A stretch of 64,000 bases of DNA from an uncultured Clostridia bacterium (lineage in GTDB: Bacteria; Bacillota; Clostridia; Oscillospirales; Acutalibacteraceae). The notes under the pieces are model-generated. The model was not told where the DNA came from and ran no database searches. It worked only from the letters and a program-made list of their open reading frames with translations. Position numbers and translations under genes: made by a program. Numbering within the stretch: the first letter of the stretch is position 1; every line of letters starts with the position of its first letter. The stretch is taken from contig CALEJF010000008.1 in assembly GCA_937898625.1 (NCBI GenBank), positions 1-64,000 of the forward strand, written 5' to 3'. Below are positions 17,543 through 26,001 of this stretch, piece after piece.

Positions 17543-18826
17543 TTGGATAAAATCATTGTTAATGGTGGCAGAAAACTGAATGGTGAAATCACTGTTCAGG
17601 GTGCAAAAAACAGTGTTCTGCCAATTCTGGTTGCTACTCTTTTAGTTGACGGAGTTTCAGTAATACATAATTGCCCGATGCTTTCAGATGTAGATGCAAC
17701 AATAAAAATACTTCAATATCTCGGGTGCAGAGTTAATAGGGAAAATAATACCGTAACTGTTGACTCCACTGATGTTTTGAAAAGTGATGTGCCCGATAAT
17801 TTAATGAGAGAAATGCGCTCCTCCATTGTGTTTTTAGGCGGAATTCTTGGCAGAATGGGTAAAGCTAAACTATCAACTCCCGGTGGATGCGAGATAGGCC
17901 TTCGTCCCATTGATTTGCATCTTTCATCAATGGAACAATTTGGTGCGGTTGTAACAACGGAAGACGGCTTTATAGAGTGTAAAGCAGGAGAAAATGGTCT
18001 TGAAGGCACACGAATTACTCTCTCATTTCCAAGTGTGGGTGCTACGGAAAATATAATTCTTGCCGCAACTCTTGCCAGGGGTACAACCATTGTTTCAAAT
18101 GCAGCACGAGAGCCGGAAATCAGCGATTTGGCAGATTTTCTTAATCGTTGTGGTGCAAAAATCCGAGGTGCAGGGGATAGCACAGTCCTCATTGAGGGTG
18201 TAAAGAAACTCGCACCTTCTGAACACACAGTAATCCCCGACAGAATTGTGGCATCAACCTATATGATAGGAACAGCCATGACGGGCGGAAAAATCGTAAT
18301 AAATGACATTGTTCCTTCTCACATTGCCCCTATAATTCAACCTTTGAGGGAATCGGGTTGCAATATTGAGGTAAATAAAAAACAGGTGATTTTGCAGTCA
18401 CCAAAAACACTCAAAAGAATAAGAATGATTCGCACAATGCCACATCCGGGATTTCCAACGGATGTTCAGGCGCAAATTATGGCACTTACCACCATTGCTG
18501 ATGGCACAAGCGTAATTGTTGAAAATATTTTTGAAAGTCGATTCAAGCATATCGGCGAGCTCCTTCGATTTGGTGCAAAAATCCATGTTGAGGGCAGAAT
18601 GGCAGTAATTGAGGGTGTACGAAATCTCAATGGTGCCAATGTAAGAGCCACGGATTTGCGTGGTGGCTCGGCAATGATTTTGGCAGGACTACAAGCCAAA
18701 GGAATAACTGAAATAACAGAAATACATCATATAGACAGAGGATATGAAAAACCTGAAAAAGTACTTGAAAAACTAGGTGCGGACATAAAAAGGGTGAACA
18801 GTAATGAAAAACAAGGAAATGCCTAA
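17543..18826 (+). CDS. murA: UDP-GlcNAc 1-carboxyvinyltransferase
   Basis: MurA transfers enolpyruvate to UDP-GlcNAc, the first committed step of peptidoglycan synthesis. The 427-residue protein has the EPSP-synthase fold. It carries GAKNSVLPILVAT at residues 20-32, and the fosfomycin-reactive cysteine is Cys116 in PGGCEIGLRP, so it is of the fosfomycin-sensitive Cys type. The start is TTG 17543 after a weak AAGGG, suggesting modest translation. The 66-base gap before it contains a direct repeat GCATAGTA (17501 and 17515). Its 3' end overlaps ftsQ by 23 bases. Confidence 0.95.
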   Translation: MDKIIVNGGRKLNGEITVQGAKNSVLPILVATLLVDGVSVIHNCPMLSDVDATIKILQYLGCRVNRENNTVTVDSTDVLKSDVPDNLMREMRSSIVFLGGILGRMGKAKLSTPGGCEIGLRPIDLHLSSMEQFGAVVTTEDGFIECKAGENGLEGTRITLSFPSVGATENIILAATLARGTTIVSNAAREPEISDLADFLNRCGAKIRGAGDSTVLIEGVKKLAPSEHTVIPDRIVASTYMIGTAMTGGKIVINDIVPSHIAPIIQPLRESGCNIEVNKKQVILQSPKTLKRIRMIRTMPHPGFPTDVQAQIMALTTIADGTSVIVENIFESRFKHIGELLRFGAKIHVEGRMAVIEGVRNLNGANVRATDLRGGSAMILAGLQAKGITEITEIHHIDRGYEKPEKVLEKLGADIKRVNSNEKQGNA

Positions 18827-19718
18827 AAAACAACAGAATATGCCCCTTTCAAAGGATGAGCGTATAGTTAACCGTACCAATATGCGCAGAAAAAAGAACA
18901 GAAGAAAAAAACTTATAATCCGAGGCACTTTAGGAGGGATTTTCCTTGTTGCAGGACTTATAATCGGTTTGCTTTTGTTTTTCAATATCAATAAAATCTC
19001 CGTTACAGGTGACACAGTCTATTCAAGTGAAGAAATTATTTCTGCTTCACAGATTGAAAAAGGCGATAATCTCATTTTTCTTTCAAAACAAAGAGTAAAC
19101 AAACTGATAACAGAAAAATTACCATATGTAGGGTCTGTAAAAATCAAACGCCGTTTACCTGCACATCTTGAAATTCAGGTGACTAAAACAGATGCAGTTT
19201 ACGGAATTGCCCAGAATGGATATTACGCTTTGTTGGATAAAAACGGCAAGGTTCTGGAAAACAATGTGGAGTATATAGGACCTGACAAGACTCTTATCAA
19301 TGCAGGTAAAGTTCAGTCTGCAGTTGTGGGTGAGCAAGTTGTTTTAGAAGAAGAAAAGACTCTTTCCAGACTTCAAGATGTATACGAAGCTTGCGAAAAA
19401 GTAGGACTTACAGACATTACTGAAATCAATATTACTGATTTATACAACATAAAAGTGGTTTATCAGGGAAGAATAACTCTTGAATTAGGAAAAACTGATG
19501 GTGACAGACTATTAAAAAAGCTTTCCTTTGGTAAAGCAGCCATTGATAAGCAGAATGAGGAAGATACGCAGTTTAGAGGTACAATAAACCTTACTGTTGA
19601 CAAAAAAGGCTATCTTCAGGAAGAAACAACTGAACCTGAAACAGAGCCAACAACAGAGCCGGTTTCTGTACCTGTGACCGAGGAAAAGGCAACAGAACCC
19701 ACATCAAGTGCGGCATAG
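18804..19718 (+). CDS. ftsQ: Cell division protein FtsQ/DivIB
   Basis: A 304-residue bitopic divisome protein. A highly basic cytoplasmic N-terminus is followed by a membrane helix (about 35-60), a POTRA domain beginning INKISVTGDTVYSSEEIISA, and the FtsQ/DivIB beta domain. The C-terminal 30 residues are a Thr/Glu/Pro-rich tail with repeated TEP triplets, as in other exported proteins of this window. It would bridge FtsL/DivIC and the septal synthase. The start overlaps the end of murA, implying coupled translation. Confidence 0.9.
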   Translation: MKNKEMPKKQQNMPLSKDERIVNRTNMRRKKNRRKKLIIRGTLGGIFLVAGLIIGLLLFFNINKISVTGDTVYSSEEIISASQIEKGDNLIFLSKQRVNKLITEKLPYVGSVKIKRRLPAHLEIQVTKTDAVYGIAQNGYYALLDKNGKVLENNVEYIGPDKTLINAGKVQSAVVGEQVVLEEEKTLSRLQDVYEACEKVGLTDITEINITDLYNIKVVYQGRITLELGKTDGDRLLKKLSFGKAAIDKQNEEDTQFRGTINLTVDKKGYLQEETTEPETEPTTEPVSVPVTEEKATEPTSSAA

Positions 19719-19782
19719 CCCAGAATAAACAAAAAATATGTAAAAAAATTGTTAAAAAACAGAAAAATATATACAATATATA

Positions 19783-19811
19783 TTGCAATTATTTTTTAAT
19801 AATGTTAAAAT
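19783..19811 (+). promoter_or_regulatory. Likely promoter for ftsZ
   Basis: TTGCAA (19783-19788), 17-base spacer, TAAAAT (19806-19811), 55 bases before the ftsZ start. A second candidate upstream is TTGTTA (19749-19754), 17 bases, TACAAT (19772-19777). The AT-rich 148-base gap and the rich codon usage of ftsZ fit separate strong expression. Confidence 0.55.
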
Positions 19812-19866
19812 AACCTATAACTATAAAATCAATAGGTGTGAAATTATACATAGGAGGATGTTAAAC

Positions 19867-20946
19867 ATGGCATTCGAAATTGACAATCAATATCAGGACA
19901 TCGCAAACATTAAGGTAATCGGCGTTGGTGGCGGCGGCGGAAATGCTGTTGACCGTATGGCAAAGGCTGGTATCACAGGTGTTGAACTTATTGCTATCAA
20001 CACAGATAAGCAGGCTCTTACTCGTTCACTCGCTGATACAAAAATCCAAATCGGTGAAAAAGTGACTGCAGGCCGTGGCGCAGGTGCAAAGCCTGAAGTT
20101 GGTCAAAAGTCAGCTGAAGAAAGCCGTGACGCTATCGTTGAAGCACTTGACAAGACACAGATGGTTTTCGTTACTGCTGGTATGGGTGGCGGAACAGGTA
20201 CAGGTGCTGCTCCAATTATCGCTGAAATCGCAAAGGGCAAGGGTATCCTTACAGTTGGTATCGTTACAAAGCCTTTCGCATTTGAAGGTACTCACAGAAT
20301 GAAGCAGGCTGAGGCAGGTATCGCAGAACTTGCACAGCATGTTGACTCACTTATCGTTATTCCTAACGAAAGACTTAAATATGTTTCAGAGCAGAAGATT
20401 ACTTTTGCTAACGCTTTCGGTATTGCTGACGATGTTCTCCGTCAGGGTGTTAACTCTGTTACAGACCTTATCACAATGCCTGCATTCATCAACCTTGACT
20501 TTGCTGACGTTACATCAGTTATGAAGGACGCAGGTCACGCTCATATGGGTATCGGTCATGCAAGTGGTAAAGATAAGGCAGAACAGGCTGCAAAATCAGC
20601 TATTTCCAGCCCACTTCTTGAAACAACAATCACAGGTGCAAAGGGCGTTATCATCAGCATTACAGCATCTCCTGACATCACTCTTGAAGATGTTGACACA
20701 GCTGCAGGTATCGTTCGTTCACAGGCTGACGACGATGCAAACATCATCTTCGGTGTTGCTTTTGACGAAAAACTTGATGACGAAATGTTCGTAACAGTTA
20801 TCGCAACAGGTTTTGGTCTTGATGCAAACGGCGTTTCAAAGAAACCATATTACAATGCATCAGTTGATGAAATCAGCTCAGGTGGTAGCTTTGGAGCTCC
20901 TGATGAAGATATTGATATTCTCGACCTCTTCAAGAGCAGAAGATAA
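19867..20946 (+). CDS. ftsZ: Cell division GTPase FtsZ
   Basis: The tubulin-like GTPase that forms the Z ring. With ATG 19867 (AGGAGG at 19852-19857, 9 bases away) it has 359 residues. GVGGGGGNAV is at the N-terminus, the tubulin signature GMGGGTGTGAAP lies near residue 105, and the T7 loop is NLDFADV. The linker is short and the conserved tail ends in DILDLFKSRR, equivalent to the C-terminal peptide that docks membrane anchors. No ftsA is adjacent, so another anchor such as SepF (not in this window) is expected. Codon use is biased to a highly expressed set. Confidence 0.97.
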   Translation: MAFEIDNQYQDIANIKVIGVGGGGGNAVDRMAKAGITGVELIAINTDKQALTRSLADTKIQIGEKVTAGRGAGAKPEVGQKSAEESRDAIVEALDKTQMVFVTAGMGGGTGTGAAPIIAEIAKGKGILTVGIVTKPFAFEGTHRMKQAEAGIAELAQHVDSLIVIPNERLKYVSEQKITFANAFGIADDVLRQGVNSVTDLITMPAFINLDFADVTSVMKDAGHAHMGIGHASGKDKAEQAAKSAISSPLLETTITGAKGVIISITASPDITLEDVDTAAGIVRSQADDDANIIFGVAFDEKLDDEMFVTVIATGFGLDANGVSKKPYYNASVDEISSGGSFGAPDEDIDILDLFKSRR

Positions 20947-20971
20947 TCATAAAGTTAATCATAGTAAAATA

Positions 20972-21007
20972 AAAACTGGCAGGATAAATTCCTGTCAGTT
21001 TTCTTTT
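20972..21007 (+). terminator. Terminator of the dcw cluster
   Basis: A 13-bp stem AAAACTGGCAGGA (20972-20984) / TCCTGTCAGTTTT (20990-21002) with one wobble pair, followed by CTTTT. The reverse strand also has T-rich flanks, so it may serve the convergent small gene as well. Confidence 0.85.
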
Positions 21008-21021
21008 GCCTAAAAATTCAT

Positions 21022-21249
21022 TTATTCCTCAATATCTAGTGAAAAATCTTCAGCTTCAAAATGCTCGATTTCACGAGGTCGTCTTGGTTGTCGTTTCAGC
21101 ACATCATATTTGAATTTGTTACAAGAAAAATTCGGGTCAACTATACCCAACTTTTTGCACAAAACACCATCTCCCGTTGGCGAGAGTTTACCATTAGCAC
21201 AGTATGAACAAGATGCTTCTATTGTTTTTTTATTAAGTAGTTTTTTCAT
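21022..21249 (-). CDS. Small four-cysteine protein, unknown function
   Basis: A 75-residue protein with two paired cysteines: CSYC at residues 14-17, then CKKLG near 32 and SCNKFKYD near 43. The layout C-x2-C...C...C suggests a small metal (zinc or Fe-S) site. The C-terminus is charged and acidic (EIEHFEAEDFSLDIEE). AAAGGATG precedes the start. I recognise the pattern from small conserved hypothetical proteins of gut Clostridia but know no function. It lies between ftsZ and ylbJ. Confidence 0.7.
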   Translation of the reverse strand: MKKLLNKKTIEASCSYCANGKLSPTGDGVLCKKLGIVDPNFSCNKFKYDVLKRQPRRPREIEHFEAEDFSLDIEE

Positions 21250-21270
21250 TTTTTATCATCCTTTAATCTC

Positions 21271-21317
21271 GTTGCGAAGCAACATATCAAGTGCGACAGC
21301 ACGTATCAAGTAAGTAT
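21271..21317. repeat. Tandem mini-hairpins with RTATCRA linkers
   Basis: Three small stems occur in a row: GTTGC/GCAAC (21271-21283, loop GAA), GTGC/GCAC (21291-21302, loop GACA) and GTAA/TTAC (from 21310, loop GTAT). Each is followed by a near-identical linker, ATATCAA, GTATCAA and ATATCGA. The stems differ in sequence while linker and geometry are kept, so structure rather than sequence appears conserved. Confidence 0.6.
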
Positions 21318-21354
21318 TTACATATCGAGAATTTAAACTCTGCTTAAATTTATT

Positions 21355-22407
21355 TTAGCACATTTTTTTCTTTCTATCAATATCAAAAATCATAATAACA
21401 CACATTAGTATTAGTGCCAAAAATCCCCACACAGAAACGGAAAAAGGTGCAGGGTGAATCTCACCTGAATTTGCAAAAACATCAATTTCAATAGGAATGA
21501 AAAACAGAAAAATATATGTAATAACCGCTGAAAGACACCCGTTAATAACTCTGCAGAATAAAAAGTGGGAATAATTAACCCTGCAATTTATAAGACACTC
21601 AAGAACCTGACAATGCACGCAAAAACCACCAAAACCAATAATAAAAGCAAAAAAAGGCAGAGGAATTTTTCCTGCGAACTCGTTACAAGCGCCTGTAACC
21701 TCAACTGTTGCTTTAACGAAAATGTCTAAAAAATAGTTGGTATTAATTGCGTTAAAACATTCAACAAGTCCACTGAAAAGCACAACCCAACCACAAATTC
21801 CGAGAATACTGTTAATACCACTTGTTACCGAAGCTGAAAAGCAGGAAAGGTCCGATAAGTGGTGTTTTTTTATGGCTATATTCTCTTTTTTATCACAGAG
21901 AAACCGAGATAAAACGCCTAAAATCATTGATGAAATGCAAAGGGATAAATAGATTATCATTCCCGCCAATGGATTTTTAAGCATATTTCCGCCAACAGCA
22001 GTAATGGTAAATGCAGGGCCTGCATTCATACAGAAAAAGCAAAGTCTTTTTGCTTGATTCTCTGTGATTTCTCCCATAGTAAAAAGGTCGTTAACCATTT
22101 TAATTCCAACAGGAAAACCACCAATCATCGAAAGAATTATTACAGAAACTGTACAAGCAGGTTGTCTGAAAATAATTCTTGTTGCAGGAGCTAAAATTCT
22201 GTATATGGGAGATAAAACACGGGATTTTGTGATATAGGCAGAAAGGACTAAAAAAGGAAACAAAGAGGGAAAAATTGTTTGAAAACAGATTATTAGTCCT
22301 TTATTTATACCGCTTTTCATTTCGTCAGGAAATCTGAATAAGAGAAAAGTAAATAAAAAAATTAAAAGCAAAGTAAAATATTCTTTTCTCACTTTTACTG
22401 TAACCAT
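21355..22407 (-). CDS. ylbJ: Sporulation integral membrane protein YlbJ (SpoVV-like)
   Basis: A 350-residue polytopic membrane protein with about eight helices. It contains the Gate (nucleoside-recognition) signature region FPFLVLSAYI and IGGFPVGIKMVNDL, and the MNAGPAFTI stretch typical of YlbJ. In Bacillus, YlbJ/SpoVV helps move dipicolinic acid across the outer forespore membrane under sigma-E control. I place the start at ATG 22407 (GGTGA upstream) rather than further out, where the frame would read through the divergent promoter region. It is divergent from the sporulation pair yqfC-yqfD. Confidence 0.85.
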   Translation of the reverse strand: MVTVKVRKEYFTLLLIFLFTFLLFRFPDEMKSGINKGLIICFQTIFPSLFPFLVLSAYITKSRVLSPIYRILAPATRIIFRQPACTVSVIILSMIGGFPVGIKMVNDLFTMGEITENQAKRLCFFCMNAGPAFTITAVGGNMLKNPLAGMIIYLSLCISSMILGVLSRFLCDKKENIAIKKHHLSDLSCFSASVTSGINSILGICGWVVLFSGLVECFNAINTNYFLDIFVKATVEVTGACNEFAGKIPLPFFAFIIGFGGFCVHCQVLECLINCRVNYSHFLFCRVINGCLSAVITYIFLFFIPIEIDVFANSGEIHPAPFSVSVWGFLALILMCVIMIFDIDRKKKMC

Positions 22408-22499
22408 AATATTCACCCAATAAAATATATTAAAAACCGGGGTGAATAATGAATTTTTTGTTTGCCACTTCATATAATTTTATGAGTGAGGTGGAACTT

Positions 22500-22763
22500 A
22501 TGCCACGAAAAGACCGAGAGAAAAAGTCGAAATTTCAGCTGTCCCAAGTTATTGTCAACGAGCCGAAAATCGAGATGACCGGCAATAGGGAAATCATTAT
22601 TGATGGGTGTAAGGGTGTTGTTGAGTACAGTGAGAATTTAATAAAACTTAATTTGGGTGAAACCGTGCTGGCTTTGTCAGGGGATGGACTTGTAATAAAC
22701 TCGTTTGATAGCAGTATTGTCGTAATAACAGGGCAAATCAGCGATATTTCTTTTACTTCATAG
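22500..22763 (+). CDS. yqfC: Sporulation protein YqfC (YabP/YqfC family)
   Basis: An 87-residue soluble protein of the YabP/YqfC family. The core NREIIIDGCKGVVEYSENLIKL followed by a beta-rich C-terminus GDGLVINSFDSSIVVITG is diagnostic. In Bacillus yqfC is a sigma-E gene co-transcribed with yqfD. ATG 22500 is favoured by GAGGTGG at 22487-22493; ATG 22482 is an alternative. Confidence 0.88.
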   Translation: MPRKDREKKSKFQLSQVIVNEPKIEMTGNREIIIDGCKGVVEYSENLIKLNLGETVLALSGDGLVINSFDSSIVVITGQISDISFTS

Positions 22764-22773
22764 GTGAATTGTT

Positions 22774-23952
22774 TTGATTATTGAATTTATAAGATTTCTT
22801 TTAGGTTACATAGATTTTAAGGCTTACGGCGGACTTGCAGACAGATTTTTAAATCTCTGCACACGGGAGAAAATCCCGCTATGGAATATCAAAAACATAA
22901 ACGGAAATATCTTTGCAAGGACAACAGCTTCAGGATACCTTGCCCTTAAAAATCCTGCAAAAAAATCGGGAATGAAATTATTGGCACTCAATAAAAATGG
23001 GGTAATGTTTTTCTTGAAAAGAAACAAATCAAGACTTGGAATTTTAGTTGGCATAGTTGTCTTTTTCTGCATTTTAACTGTGCTTTCACAATTTGTGTGG
23101 AGTATTTCCATTGTGGGAAATTCCACTATTGACAATGACTATATCCTCACAGCATTTGAGAAACACGGCGTAAAAGTAGGGGCTAAAATTTCAGATATTG
23201 ATGCTAAAGATACTGCACAACTTGTTGTGGCAGAAATTGAAAATCTTTCCTGGGCTGCAGTTAACAGAAAAGGCTCTGTAATTGTAATCGAGGTCCGTGA
23301 AAAAGTAATTGCACCTAAGATTTACGACGATAAAACACCAACAAATGTTGTGGCAAGTGATGACGGTGTGATTATGAGTATTGATGTGCTTTACGGTACG
23401 GAAGAAACCAAGCCGGGTTGGGCAGTTACAAAGGGCGACTTGCTCATAAGTGGCGTAGTCAGTCATGCTGATGGTAAAGAAGTTTTTATCCATGCAGATG
23501 GATATGTGAAGGCACTTTTAAAGAGAAACCAAAGCTTTTCACACAATAATATTACCTTACATAAACTGAAAAATGAAAAAATAAGAAATTCTGTTTTCTT
23601 TTTTGGTATTAAAATTCCCTTGGGACTAAAAACCACCGATACATTTTATACTCAGCATAAGGCTTTTCTGAAAAGTGAAGAAACCTTGCTTCCTTTGGGT
23701 ATAATAACAGAGTATGGAGCGGATTATTGTGAGGAAGAAACAGAAAAAGGTGAGATACTTAAACAAAAAATCGCACTTTACAGTAGTGCAGAATATATGA
23801 AGAATCTTATGGAATACAGTGAAATACAAAAATCAACTCTCAAGGAGGTTAAAAACAATAATGAAACAATATATCAACTTTCCGCCGAGTGTGTTCAGGA
23901 AATAGGGGAATTACAGGAAATTTATATTGAAAAAAATGATGACAACGTGTGA
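22774..23952 (+). CDS. yqfD: Sporulation protein YqfD
   Basis: A 392-residue protein of the YqfD family, associated with sporulation. The N-terminal domain (about 1-85) is followed by one membrane helix (about 91-112) in LGILVGIVVFFCILTVL. A large extracytoplasmic POTRA-like region comes next, with EIENLSWAAVNRKGSVIVIEVREK. The start is TTG 22774 with AGGTGA upstream. It follows yqfC by 10 bases; phoH comes next, as in Bacillus. Confidence 0.88.
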   Translation: MIIEFIRFLLGYIDFKAYGGLADRFLNLCTREKIPLWNIKNINGNIFARTTASGYLALKNPAKKSGMKLLALNKNGVMFFLKRNKSRLGILVGIVVFFCILTVLSQFVWSISIVGNSTIDNDYILTAFEKHGVKVGAKISDIDAKDTAQLVVAEIENLSWAAVNRKGSVIVIEVREKVIAPKIYDDKTPTNVVASDDGVIMSIDVLYGTEETKPGWAVTKGDLLISGVVSHADGKEVFIHADGYVKALLKRNQSFSHNNITLHKLKNEKIRNSVFFFGIKIPLGLKTTDTFYTQHKAFLKSEETLLPLGIITEYGADYCEEETEKGEILKQKIALYSSAEYMKNLMEYSEIQKSTLKEVKNNNETIYQLSAECVQEIGELQEIYIEKNDDNV

Positions 23953-24009
23953 AAAATGTGTTAGAATATCTTAAATATATATAATTTTGTAACAAGTGGG
24001 TGAAATAAG

Positions 24010-24972
24010 TTGTTTGAACAAGTAATAAATGTTGACAGAATGGAACAGACAGTCAGTTTGTTCGGCAGCTTTGATGAAAATATAAGGCTTATTGAATCAC
24101 AGTATAGTGTTAAGGTTGTAAGTCGTGGTTCAGAGATTAAGGTCAGCGGTGACGCAGAAAACGTATCCAAGGCAGTAAGAGCCATAAACGGACTTTTAAC
24201 CCTCATTAATCGTGGCGAGGCTTTGTCAGAGCAAAATGTCCGTTATGTACTTTCCCTCGTTAATGAGGGTAATGAGGACAAGCTTTGTGAAATGACAGGG
24301 GATTGCGTCTGCATTACTGCAAAGGGAAAACCCATTAAGCCCAAAACACTTGGACAGAAAAAATACCTTGAATGTATAAAGAATAATACAATCACTCTCG
24401 GTGCAGGTCCTGCCGGTACAGGTAAAACCTACCTTGCAGTTGCCATGGCAGTAAATGCTTTCAGAGCAAAAGAGGTTAATCGTATTATTTTAACCCGTCC
24501 TGCAGTTGAAGCAGGTGAAAAGTTAGGCTTTTTGCCGGGCGATTTGCAACAAAAAGTTGACCCATATCTTCGACCATTGTACGATGCTCTTTTTGATATG
24601 CTTGGAGCAGAAAGTTTTCAGCGTTATCAGGAAAGAGGTAGCATCGAGGTAGCACCACTTGCATATATGCGTGGTCGTACACTTGACGACAGTTTTATTA
24701 TTCTTGATGAAGCACAGAACACCACAAGGGAACAGATGAAAATGTTCTTAACCCGACTTGGTTTTAACTCCAAAATCGTTGTAACAGGTGATATTACACA
24801 GATTGACTTGCCAGACGGAAAAAAATCAGGACTTGTTGAGGCTATGAAGATTTTAAAAGGTATTGATGATATAGCCATAAATATATTTACAGAAAAAGAT
24901 GTAGTCAGACATCGTCTTGTTCAGGACATTATCAAGGCTTATGAAAGACAGGAAGCGAGGAAAAACAAGTGA
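24010..24972 (+). CDS. phoH: PhoH-like P-loop ATPase
   Basis: A 320-residue cytosolic PhoH-family protein, thought to act in RNA metabolism with YbeY. The N-terminal KH-like region (about 1-95) is followed by the ATPase domain with Walker A GPAGTGKTYLAVA near residue 138 and Walker B FIILDEAQNTTREQMK near residue 230. TTG 24010 follows GTGGGTGA. The stop overlaps the ybeY start by four bases (GTGA), the expected partner. Confidence 0.94.
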   Translation: MFEQVINVDRMEQTVSLFGSFDENIRLIESQYSVKVVSRGSEIKVSGDAENVSKAVRAINGLLTLINRGEALSEQNVRYVLSLVNEGNEDKLCEMTGDCVCITAKGKPIKPKTLGQKKYLECIKNNTITLGAGPAGTGKTYLAVAMAVNAFRAKEVNRIILTRPAVEAGEKLGFLPGDLQQKVDPYLRPLYDALFDMLGAESFQRYQERGSIEVAPLAYMRGRTLDDSFIILDEAQNTTREQMKMFLTRLGFNSKIVVTGDITQIDLPDGKKSGLVEAMKILKGIDDIAINIFTEKDVVRHRLVQDIIKAYERQEARKNK

Positions 24973-25475
24973 ACGAAAAATTAAGAGTTATAATTGATAA
25001 TAAACAGAATATAATGAAAATTCCAACAGGTGTGAGAATGCTCATCCGTCGTTGCTGTAAAGCAGTTCTTGTTCACGAAGGCTTTACAGATATGGCAGAA
25101 ATCAGTGTGTCATTGGTTGATGATGCAACAATTCACGAACTTAATCTTAAACACCGTGGAATTGACAGAAGCACCGATGTCCTCTCATTCCCCATGGGTG
25201 AGGATGGCGAGTACGATACAAATTATGACACAGGTGCTAAAATTCTTGGTGACATTATCATTTCCATTGAACATGCTTATGAACAAGCAGAAAAATACGG
25301 ACATACATTACAGCGAGAAATCGGATTCTTAACAGTACATTCACTTCTTCATCTTTTGGGTTACGACCACGAAAACGGTGGCTTGGAAGCGGTGCAGATG
25401 AGAGAAAAAGAGGAAGCAGTACTTACCAATATGGGACTTAAACGAAATGGTAGTTATTACCTTGACGAGGAATAG
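24969..25475 (+). CDS. ybeY: Endoribonuclease YbeY
   Basis: A 168-residue zinc-dependent single-strand endoribonuclease involved in 16S rRNA 3' end maturation and ribosome quality control. The zinc-binding motif HSLLHLLGYDHE with its three histidines is intact near residues 124-134, and the substrate-binding region HRGIDRSTDVLSFP is present. GTG 24969 overlaps the end of phoH. It is part of the yqfC-to-recO run. Confidence 0.95.
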   Translation: MNEKLRVIIDNKQNIMKIPTGVRMLIRRCCKAVLVHEGFTDMAEISVSLVDDATIHELNLKHRGIDRSTDVLSFPMGEDGEYDTNYDTGAKILGDIIISIEHAYEQAEKYGHTLQREIGFLTVHSLLHLLGYDHENGGLEAVQMREKEEAVLTNMGLKRNGSYYLDEE

Positions 25476-25515
25476 TTTGAATCACATTTTTCAAACTTAA
25501 TTAAGGAATGATAAA

Positions 25516-26001
25516 ATGAAAGACCTTAAAGCTCTTTTTAAAAGTTTCGGTTATGCTTTTCAAGGAATTTTCGTGACAATCAAGACCGAAAGAAATATGA
25601 GAATACATATCTCTTGCCTTTTCTATATGTTCTGTTTCCTTTGTGCTTTTGATTTTTTTGAAATCACAAGAACACAGTTTGCAATTCTCTTTATTGCAAG
25701 TGGACTTGTAATCGGTGCAGAACTTATCAATACTTCCATTGAAGCAGTTGTTGACCTTCACTCAAAAGAACATACCGAATTTGGCAAAATCGCAAAGGAC
25801 TGTGCCGCAGGTGCTGTGCTTGTTTTCACGATTTTCTCGGTACTTGCAGGTGTTGCAATTATGTGGCAACCCGAAGCATTCAAAGAGTTGTTTCAATACT
25901 TTGCAGAGAATTTATGGGCATTGTTTTTGTTCATTGTTTCAATAGTTTTAGATATAATTTTTATATTTTTCGGTTTCGGAAAAAAGGGGAAAAATAAATG
26001 A
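25516..26001 (+). CDS. dgkA: Undecaprenol/diacylglycerol kinase
   Basis: A membrane lipid kinase of the DgkA family; in Firmicutes these phosphorylate undecaprenol. Seen are three core helices, the GAELINTSIEAVVDL motif with catalytic Glu and Asn, and KDCAAGAVLV. At 161 residues it is longer than the usual ~125 because of an extra C-terminal hydrophobic helix (about 132-155) ending in a basic tail. AAGGAATG precedes the start. It overlaps era by four bases. The cytidine deaminase gene often found between dgkA and era is absent. Confidence 0.93.
   Translation: MKDLKALFKSFGYAFQGIFVTIKTERNMRIHISCLFYMFCFLCAFDFFEITRTQFAILFIASGLVIGAELINTSIEAVVDLHSKEHTEFGKIAKDCAAGAVLVFTIFSVLAGVAIMWQPEAFKELFQYFAENLWALFLFIVSIVLDIIFIFFGFGKKGKNK

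Noticed and set aside
19783..19866. Longer FtsZ N-terminus from upstream in-frame starts
   Set aside because: The extra residues lie in the AT-rich promoter region. AGGAGG at 19852 fits ATG 19867, which gives the family N-terminus.
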